Assembly: GCA_005800795.1 (NCBI GenBank)
Contig: SYEN01000018.1
Span: 1 to 10,707 of the forward strand
DNA from: Burkholderiales bacterium
GTDB taxonomy: Bacteria; Pseudomonadota; Gammaproteobacteria; Burkholderiales; SG8-41
DNA: 10,707 nt
Direction of reading: 5' to 3'
The notes beneath the pieces were generated by a model, which saw nothing but the letters and a program-made list of their open reading frames with translations, did not search any database and was not told where the DNA came from. Below, one piece after another: positions 5,634 through 10,707 of this stretch (its first letter is position 1; each line of letters begins with the position of its first letter). A program made the position numbers and the translations under genes.

Positions 5634-6659
5634 TCAGTCCACCCGCAACCCGGCCACCCGCGCCAGCTTGGCAATCCGGTCGTAATCGGCCTTGATAAAC
5701 TGCGCGAATTCTTCGGGCGTGCCGGGCCGGGGTTCTGCACCTTGGGTTATAAACTGTTCTTTCAGGTCGGGTGCATTCAGTGCCTTGATGGTGGCGGCGT
5801 TGAGCTTGGCGATGATCGCGGACGGCGTGCCTCGGGGCACGACTACGCCTGCCCAGCCGGCGGCGTAGTAACCGGGTAATCCGGCTTCGGCGGCAGTGGG
5901 CACATCGGGTAACGGGAGCGCGCGTTTTTCGCTCCCTACGGCCAATGCACGCAGGCGGCCGGCACGCACGTGTGGCAACGGCGCGCCGATGGAGGTGAAC
6001 GTCCAGTGCGATTCACTGTATACCACCGACACCACCGATGGGCTGGCGGCTTTGTACGGCACGTGCAGCGAGCGCACGCCGGCCATGGTGGTGAACAGCA
6101 GCCCCGCCAGATGGCCTCCCGACGCCACGCCGGGCGAGGCCATGATGTAGTGATCTGGCTTCGATTTGAGCAGGGTAATCAATTCCTGCATCGTCTGCAC
6201 CGGCAAGCTGACCGGCACCACCAGCAGGTTGTGGCTGACATCGGTAAGCGTTACTGGCATGAAATCTTTCAGCGCGTCATAGGGCATCTTTTTGTACACA
6301 TGCGGTGCGATGGCCAGGCCCGGTAAGTTGCCGCGCGCAATGGTGTAGCCGTCGGGTGCGGCTTTGGCTGCGATGTCGGTACCCAGCATGCCGCCCGCGC
6401 CGGGGCGGCTGTCGACCACCACTTGCTGGCCCATGATGTCGCTTAACTTCGCGGTGAGAATGCGGCTGAATACGTCAGCGCTTGAACCGGGGCCGCCAGG
6501 CAGGATGTAGCGAATCGGGCGATTGGGGTAATCGCGCGCCGGATCGTTGGCTGCAGCTGCCACGCGCTTGTCTTGTGCAGTCGCCGCCGCGCAAGCGGCT
6601 ATCAGAGGTACAACAGAGATATATTGTAAGTATTTGTTTTTATTGAATATATTTACCAC
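5634..6659 (-). CDS. Bug-type (TctC/TTT family) periplasmic solute receptor
   Basis: The 341-residue product is a complete Bug receptor. The start is GTG 6659, supported by AGGAG eight bases upstream. The signal peptide runs to about residue 29 (basic NKNKYL, hydrophobic VVPLIAACAAATA, then AQ). Mature motifs: YPNRPIRYILPGGPGSSADV (44-63), DSRPGAGGMLG (83-93), AAPDGYTI (100-107), HVPYKAASPS (199-208), PHVRAGRLRALAVG (229-242) and PTAAEAGLPGYYAAGWAG (254-271). It lies 21 bases downstream of the luciferase-like monooxygenase gene on the same strand, so the two are probably one operon, suggesting that the receptor captures a substrate or product of that oxygenase pathway. It is the closest relative in the window of the broken copy at 4262-4903, with the RHH module on the opposite strand between them. 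Ligand unknown; no TctA/TctB encoded nearby. Confidence 0.93.
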   Translation of the reverse strand: MVNIFNKNKYLQYISVVPLIAACAAATAQDKRVAAAANDPARDYPNRPIRYILPGGPGSSADVFSRILTAKLSDIMGQQVVVDSRPGAGGMLGTDIAAKAAPDGYTIARGNLPGLAIAPHVYKKMPYDALKDFMPVTLTDVSHNLLVVPVSLPVQTMQELITLLKSKPDHYIMASPGVASGGHLAGLLFTTMAGVRSLHVPYKAASPSVVSVVYSESHWTFTSIGAPLPHVRAGRLRALAVGSEKRALPLPDVPTAAEAGLPGYYAAGWAGVVVPRGTPSAIIAKLNAATIKALNAPDLKEQFITQGAEPRPGTPEEFAQFIKADYDRIAKLARVAGLRVD

Positions 6660-6680
6660 TCCTATATCTCCTGTGGGCTG

Positions 6681-7688
6681 CTATTGACTCAATCCATAAG
6701 CCTTGGCCAGCAGTTCGTAAGATCGCATGCGGGGCGCCTGATCGTACGTCCATGTCACCACCACCAGCTCGTCCAGATTGAGCCGTTTGGCAAGCGCGTC
6801 CAGCCGCGTCTTCACCTGTTCCGCCGAACCCACGATGGCGTGATCCAAGAGTTTCTTTGAAAACGCCTGCTCGTCCGGCGTTAGCTTGCGTTGGCTCGCC
6901 TCTTCGGGCGAAGTTAGCGCCTGACGGATGCCGAATTCGCGTTCGATCAATGCGCGCTCGCGTGATTTGAACTGATACAGTGCTTCGGCTTCGGTGTCGG
7001 CGGCAAGCGCGAACACGCAGATCGTGCATTGCGGCTTGGGGTGAAGCGCGCTGGGCTTGTAGTTGTCGCGATACAGCGCCAGCGCGCGATCCACATCAAA
7101 GGCGTAACTGAAAAAATACGCAAAGGCATACGGCATGCCCAGATACGCCGCCAGTTGCGCGCCGTAGTCGGAACTGCCGAGTATCCACATCGCCGGCACA
7201 GTCGGCCCCGTGGGATGCGCGATCACGCGCGCGAACGGATGGCCGTCCGGCAGCGGCGAACACGACAGCCAGCATTGCAGTTCCTGGATCTGCCGCGGAA
7301 ATTGGTCGTGCACGTCCTCGGGATGCGGATTGAGCGCCATCGAGGTCAGCCGGTCGGAACCCGGCGCACGGCCCACGCCCAGATCGACACGGCCGGGCGC
7401 AATCGCTTCGAGCACGCGAAACTGTTCTGCCACTTTGAGCGCGGAATAATGCGGCAGCATCACGCCTGCGCTGCCAATGCGGATGCGTGTGGTGGTGGCG
7501 CCGATGGCTGCCATCAAAACTTCTGGCGCGGTACCGACGATGTTGCCGGAGTTGTGATGCTCGCTGACCCAGTAGCGGTGATAGCCCAGCGTGTCGCAGT
7601 GTTGGGCAAGCGCCAGGGTTTCGCGAATGGCGACATCCTGGGTCTTGCCCTTGGCGGCGGTGGATTGATCAAGGACGGACAATCTCAT
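6681..7688 (-). CDS. Luciferase-like (LLM class) flavin-dependent monooxygenase
   Basis: The 335-residue product is a bacterial-luciferase-like TIM-barrel oxidoreductase that would use reduced FMN or F420-type flavin and O2 to oxidise an organic substrate in the cytoplasm. The protein opens with LSVLDQS (3-9), the typical first strand of the YhbW-like group 1 branch. The conserved RYWVSEHHNS (38-47) carries the active-site histidine pair; RIRIGSAGVMLPHYS (68-82) and GRVDLGVGRAPGSD (99-112) form the flavin/phosphate-binding core. Length is normal. ATG 7688 is chosen because family homology begins there; the frame is open upstream to 7811 but that 41-residue extension is unlike the family. Only a weak AAGAG is seen before the ATG. 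It leads a likely two-gene operon with the Bug receptor and is divergent from another Bug gene. Substrate cannot be told from sequence. Confidence 0.9.
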   Translation of the reverse strand: MRLSVLDQSTAAKGKTQDVAIRETLALAQHCDTLGYHRYWVSEHHNSGNIVGTAPEVLMAAIGATTTRIRIGSAGVMLPHYSALKVAEQFRVLEAIAPGRVDLGVGRAPGSDRLTSMALNPHPEDVHDQFPRQIQELQCWLSCSPLPDGHPFARVIAHPTGPTVPAMWILGSSDYGAQLAAYLGMPYAFAYFFSYAFDVDRALALYRDNYKPSALHPKPQCTICVFALAADTEAEALYQFKSRERALIEREFGIRQALTSPEEASQRKLTPDEQAFSKKLLDHAIVGSAEQVKTRLDALAKRLNLDELVVVTWTYDQAPRMRSYELLAKAYGLSQ

Positions 7689-7801
7689 GGCGATTCGGCT
7701 CTTGGCGTGGGTACGGGTGAATGCATCGGATGCGGGGCAATCTATTCCAACTGCGCGGGCGTGGCAAGCGTGTTTGCGTGATGGTGATTGTGTGGACGCG
7801 G

Positions 7802-7831
7802 TTGACGCCATCCACCCGCCGCGCGGATACT
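7802..7831 (+). promoter_or_regulatory. Candidate promoter for the rightward Bug gene
   Basis: TTGACG (7802-7807) and GATACT (7826-7831) are 18 bases apart, a reasonable sigma70 match, and the -10 lies 36 bases before the chosen ATG. The 179-base divergent gap (7689-7867) also has the small dyad GCATC-G-GATGC (7723-7733), a possible regulator site. No promoter for the leftward monooxygenase was picked with confidence. Confidence 0.4.
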
Positions 7832-7867
7832 AGTCTTGAATTCGCGAGCACCCATCAACGACAGCAT

Positions 7868-8872
7868 ATGCTTCCATCCAGAGCTTCAATCGTCCTGCCA
7901 TGCCGCGTGTTGGCTGTACTGTTGCCGACAGCGTGCGTCGCCACCGGGCACGCGCAGAATGTGCATGCTACGGACACTTACCCCACGAAACCGATCCGCC
8001 TCATCGTGCCGTTTCCGCCAGGCGGCAGCAACGATATCGTGGGCCGCCATATCGGGCAAAAACTCACCGCGCGGCTGGGCCAGCAGATCGTGATCGACAA
8101 TCGCGCGGGCGCTGATGCCATTATAGGCACGCAGCTTGCTGCGGGCGCCGTGGCTGATGGTTATACCTTGTTGATGGCCTCGACCACGCACACCATGACA
8201 CCCGCTACGCAGCGCAAACTGCCGTACGATGCGCTGACGTCGTTCACGCCGGTGGCACCGATTGGCACGGCGCCGTTGGCAATAGCCAGTTATCCACCTG
8301 CGCCCATGCAATCGCTGAAGGACTTGATCGCGCTCGCCAGAGCGAAACCAGGGCAAGTGCAATACGCCTCCTCCAGTACCGGGGGACTCACGCATTTTGC
8401 CGGGGAGTTATTCAACCTGATGGCGGTTGTGAAAATTGTCATCGTGCCTTACAAGGGCGGCGCACCGGCGATTACCGATGTTATCGCCGGCCACGTGCCA
8501 GTATTGATCAACACGCTGCCGCCGCTGTTGCCGCATGTGCGATCCGGCAGACTGAGGCTGCTGGGTGTGAGCAGCGCAAAACGTACCGCGGCATTGCCGG
8601 ACGCGCCCACCGTCGCGGAGGCGGGCGTTCCCGGCTACGAAGCGGGCATCTGGTGGGGTATGCTGGCACCCGCGGGTCTGGCGCCGGGCATCACGACTAA
8701 AATCCACGCTGAAGTTGGCACGATCATACGCGAACCTGACAGCGTGAAATGGTTCGTCGCACAAGCCAGTGATCCCGCCACTGCGACGCCCGATGAATTC
8801 CGCAAACGGATCGCCGATGACATTGCCAAGTGGGGCCGGGTGGCGAAGGCGGCAGGTATGGGAACACAGTAG
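7868..8872 (+). CDS. Bug-type (TctC/TTT family) periplasmic solute receptor
   Basis: The 334-residue product has a signal peptide (hydrophobic VLAVLLPTACVATG, cleavage likely after GHA at residue 29) and the full set of family motifs: YPTKPIRLIVPFPPGGSND (38-56), IDNRAGADAIIG (76-87), VADGYTL (95-101, alanine in place of the usual proline), YKGGAPAITDVIAG (195-208), LPHVRSGRLRLLGV (221-234) and PTVAEAGVPGYE (247-258). ATG 7868 is chosen because the signal peptide begins there; the frame is open to 7721 but the extension lacks sense. No strong ribosome binding site is visible. The next gene, a CMD family protein, starts 50 bases downstream, probably in one transcript. An octamer, ACAGTAGG, occurs twice with a 10-base period across the stop codon (8866-8873 and 8876-8883). 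It is more divergent from the two leftward Bug copies than they are from each other. Ligand unknown. Confidence 0.93.
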   Translation: MLPSRASIVLPCRVLAVLLPTACVATGHAQNVHATDTYPTKPIRLIVPFPPGGSNDIVGRHIGQKLTARLGQQIVIDNRAGADAIIGTQLAAGAVADGYTLLMASTTHTMTPATQRKLPYDALTSFTPVAPIGTAPLAIASYPPAPMQSLKDLIALARAKPGQVQYASSSTGGLTHFAGELFNLMAVVKIVIVPYKGGAPAITDVIAGHVPVLINTLPPLLPHVRSGRLRLLGVSSAKRTAALPDAPTVAEAGVPGYEAGIWWGMLAPAGLAPGITTKIHAEVGTIIREPDSVKWFVAQASDPATATPDEFRKRIADDIAKWGRVAKAAGMGTQ

Positions 8873-8922
8873 GTTACAGTAGGGTCGTCGTCCAATAGGC
8901 AACAGTACAACAGGAGATTCCC

Positions 8923-9480
8923 GTGGCAAGAATACCTCTGGCAAGCCGGGACAGTGTTCCCGATGATCAACGTGCGGCATTCGATGAACTCATCAAAGGC
9001 TACGGCGCGGTGCCGCGTTTCGGTCCCAGTTCGATCATGATTCACGTGCCGAAGGCGCACCAGATCATGAACGCGCTTAATCTGTATCTGCGCAATGAAT
9101 CCACATTGCCGAAAAAGATTCAGGAACTGGCGATGCTGGTCGCTGCACGCGAAAACGATTGCCAGTACGTGTGGAATGCGCACGCGGGCAGTGCGCGTAC
9201 GGCGGGCGTGCCCGATGCGTTGGTGGATGCACTGCGCGACCGCAAGGAACTGCCCAAAATGGCGGATGACGAAAAGGCGGTGGTACGATTCGCGCAGGAA
9301 TTCTTCCGCAACCGGCGCGTGAGCCGCGGCGGTTTCCAGCTGGCGCTGGAGCAACTGGGCCGGCAGGGTGTGATCGAACTTGCGCTGATATTTGGCAACT
9401 ACGCCAGCCTCGCACTGATGGTGAATTCGTTCGACTGCGATTTGCCGCCAGACCGCAAGGAAGCGATTCTCCCTGTGTAG
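8923..9480 (+). CDS. Carboxymuconolactone decarboxylase (CMD) family protein
   Basis: The 185-residue all-helical protein shows the CMD/AhpD family core E-x-x-C-x-Y-x-W-x-x-H as E77-N-D-C80-Q-Y82-V-W84-N-A-H87, preceded by the helix KKIQELAMLVAA (64-75). AhpD peroxidase-type members use a CxxC pair; here the second position is Val83, so disulfide redox chemistry of the AhpD kind is unlikely. Activity closer to gamma-carboxymuconolactone decarboxylase, or an unknown lactone or carboxylate reaction, is more plausible. The start GTG 8923 is well supported by AGGAG six bases upstream. The gene follows a Bug receptor in the same direction, as commonly seen in gene clusters for aromatic or carboxylic acid breakdown. 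It lacks neighbours of the protocatechuate pathway (pcaB, pcaD), so a true pcaC role is not claimed. Confidence 0.88.
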   Translation: MARIPLASRDSVPDDQRAAFDELIKGYGAVPRFGPSSIMIHVPKAHQIMNALNLYLRNESTLPKKIQELAMLVAARENDCQYVWNAHAGSARTAGVPDALVDALRDRKELPKMADDEKAVVRFAQEFFRNRRVSRGGFQLALEQLGRQGVIELALIFGNYASLALMVNSFDCDLPPDRKEAILPV

Positions 9481-9490
9481 TGGCGGCGCC

Positions 9491-9506
9491 GGTGCGTCTT
9501 TGCGCC
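9491..9506 (+). terminator. Weak hairpin after the CMD gene
   Basis: GGTGCG (9491-9496) can pair with TGCGCC (9501-9506) in RNA with two G-U pairs around a TCTT loop, ten bases after the CMD stop codon. No T run follows. The rest of the gap up to rppH (to 9639) contains the palindrome GGCAATTGCC (9532-9541) and a second CAATTGCC (9581-9588); no gene or convincing promoter was found. Confidence 0.25.
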
Positions 9507-9639
9507 TGGTCAAATGCCACCCATCATGCGCGGCAATTGCCTCAGAAATGTCCCAAAACGCGGGTACTTATCCACGCTTTCAATTGCCCGGAAAATGTGG
9601 AAGAATCGATCCAACTGAACATACCGTGGGGTCGTGATC

Positions 9640-10200
9640 GTGATAGACCGCGATGGGTACCGCCCCAATGTAGGCATTATTCTTTGCAACGCAAAGAACG
9701 AGGTTTTTTGGGGCAAAAGAGTGCGCGAGCACTCATGGCAGTTTCCGCAGGGCGGCATTAATCCGGGTGAATCGCCGGAGGCGGCCATGTACCGCGAACT
9801 ACACGAAGAAGTGGGGCTGCGCGAGCAGCACGTGAAGATTCTCGGGCGCACGCGGGAGTGGTTGCGCTACGAAGTGCCTGACCGCTGGATACGCCGCGAG
9901 TGGCGCGGTAACTATCGCGGGCAAAAGCAGATCTGGTTTTTGTTGCGTCTGGTCGGGCGTGACTGCGATGTGTGTCTGCGCGCCACCGAAAAACCGGAGT
10001 TCGACGCGTGGCGCTGGAACGAGTACTGGGTGCCGACGGAATCCGTGGTGGAATTCAAACGCGATGTGTATCAAAAGGCGCTGGCCGAGTTGGTGCGCTT
10101 TCTGGAAAGCCACAACGATGCGCGCTCGCGGGGCATGCGCATGCGCCGCACGAGCGACAGACCCGGCGGCCTGCAGCGCGACACTGAACGGTCGCAATAG
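9640..10200 (+). CDS. rppH: RNA pyrophosphohydrolase RppH (Nudix)
   Basis: The enzyme removes pyrophosphate from the 5' end of triphosphorylated mRNAs, exposing them to RNase E decay. The 186-residue product starts MIDRDGYRPNVGIIL, the conserved RppH N-terminus. The Nudix box G-x5-E-x7-REUxEExGU is complete: G38 to E44, then RELHEEVGL (52-60). Other RppH signatures are HSWQFPQGG (31-39), WLRYEVPDRWIRRE, YRGQKQIWFLLRL and PEFDAWRWNEYWVP. GTG 9640 is preferred over GTG 9634 because TGGGG (9627-9631) then sits eight bases upstream and because the product matches the usual start. After the conserved domain, about 30 residues (DARSRGMRMRRTSDRPGG and onward) form a basic, probably disordered tail, typical of betaproteobacterial homologues in being variable. 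It marks the return to core chromosome after the accessory block. Confidence 0.95.
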   Translation: MIDRDGYRPNVGIILCNAKNEVFWGKRVREHSWQFPQGGINPGESPEAAMYRELHEEVGLREQHVKILGRTREWLRYEVPDRWIRREWRGNYRGQKQIWFLLRLVGRDCDVCLRATEKPEFDAWRWNEYWVPTESVVEFKRDVYQKALAELVRFLESHNDARSRGMRMRRTSDRPGGLQRDTERSQ

Positions 10201-10232
10201 ATATATACTATTGGTACCATTGATTTATTCTA

Positions 10233-10260
10233 TTTGCGCGGGTCAGAAGGCAAGCGCAAA
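10233..10260 (+). terminator. Hairpin downstream of rppH
   Basis: TTTGCGC (10233-10239) and GCGCAAA (10254-10260) are perfect reverse complements around a 14-base loop, 32 bases past the rppH stop. No T run follows, so an intrinsic terminator is only possible, not shown. The remainder of the 189-base gap has an isolated TATAGT (10320-10325), a potential -10 for the rubrerythrin gene, with no good -35. Confidence 0.3.
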
Positions 10261-10389
10261 ATCTCGGTGATTCATACACACTTTCCACAGTTAATTCCTC
10301 GCGCTGTACGGTTGTTCGCTATAGTGCCTCGTGCGTTTTTTGCGGGTTTCGATGTTTGATGTAAGTGTTTGTTTAACAAGGAGATTTTT

Positions 10390-10707
10390 ATGCAACTCAA
10401 AGATTCTAAAACCCACGGCAATCTGAAAGCCGCCTTCGCCGGCGAATCCCAAGCCAATCGCCGTTATCTGTACTTCGCAGCGAAAGCCGACGTGGAAGGC
10501 CAGAACGACGTCGCGGCGCTGTTCCGCAGCACTGCCGAAGGTGAAACCGGCCACGCGCACGGTCACCTGGAGCACATGGAAACCATCGGCGATCCGGCCA
10601 CCGGTCTGCCGATCGGCACTTCGCGCAATAACCTGAAAGCCGCCGTCGCGGGCGAGACCCACGAGTACACCGATAGGTACCCGGGTATGGCGAAAACCGC
10701 GCGTGAC
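10390..10707 (+). CDS. Rubrerythrin, 5' part (cut by window end)
   Basis: The 106 visible residues are the start of a ferritin-like diiron protein that reduces hydrogen peroxide in the cytoplasm. The first half-site shows E19 in AFAGESQANRRY and E52-x-x-H55 in AEGETGHAHGH; the second half begins with AGETHEYTDRYPGMAKTARD, giving E89 and E92. The remaining ExxH of the second half lies outside the window. Internal two-fold similarity (NLKAAFAGE at 11-19 and NLKAAVAGE at 81-89) is visible, as expected for the four-helix bundle. AAGGAG (10378-10383) is six bases before the ATG. Proteins of this subfamily are about 140 residues and often lack the C-terminal rubredoxin domain; that cannot be judged here. 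Regulation by oxidative stress is plausible but unsupported by a seen site. Confidence 0.93.
   Translation, partial: MQLKDSKTHGNLKAAFAGESQANRRYLYFAAKADVEGQNDVAALFRSTAEGETGHAHGHLEHMETIGDPATGLPIGTSRNNLKAAVAGETHEYTDRYPGMAKTARD

Noticed and set aside
8635..9513. Leftward 292-codon frame opposite the CMD gene
   Set aside because: It is antisense to a gene with a strong ribosome binding site and conserved core; no start signal or domain is visible.

Overview
The window reads as a GC-rich proteobacterial chromosome segment, most likely from a betaproteobacterium of Burkholderiales type. The basis is the density of Bug-type periplasmic solute receptors (TctC/TTT family: three complete genes plus one decayed copy), the RppH protein with the betaproteobacterial style of C-terminal extension, and the high GC content. 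This assignment is inference from protein character; no rRNA or marker gene is present.

Layout from left to right. (1) A few codons of a leftward gene, then a perfect 12-bp inverted repeat of the kind dispersed in such genomes. (2) A divergent pair: a leftward isocitrate lyase/PEP mutase superfamily enzyme (119-1054) and a rightward Bug receptor (1195-2199), the latter followed in the same orientation by an MmgE/PrpD dehydratase-type enzyme (2256-3722). (3) A compositionally distinct AT-rich stretch with a small CxxC-20-CxxC zinc-ribbon membrane protein (3774-4148) and a hairpin. (4) A leftward Bug pseudogene (4262-4903) that has lost most of its N-terminal lobe, carries a hexanucleotide tandem array at the deletion junction and has a single in-frame stop. 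(5) A compact rightward two-gene module (5055-5518): a ribbon-helix-helix protein overlapping by 4 bp a 60-residue helical partner, preceded by a promoter whose -10 box lies in a perfect 12-bp palindrome. (6) A leftward luciferase-like monooxygenase plus intact Bug receptor (7688-5634), the latter the closest relative of the pseudogene. (7) A divergent rightward Bug receptor (7868-8872) followed by a carboxymuconolactone decarboxylase family protein (8923-9480). (8) Housekeeping genes: rppH (9640-10200) and the start of a rubrerythrin gene cut by the window end (10390-10707).

Functionally, positions 119-9480 look like accessory carboxylate-metabolism DNA: periplasmic receptors paired with enzymes acting on small organic acids or oxygenated carbon compounds. 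No TctA or TctB membrane subunits and no classical LysR regulator are present, so the receptors are orphans that would need transporter subunits encoded elsewhere or have a sensing role. The least explained element is the ribbon-helix-helix/coiled-coil pair lodged between the two Bug paralogues.
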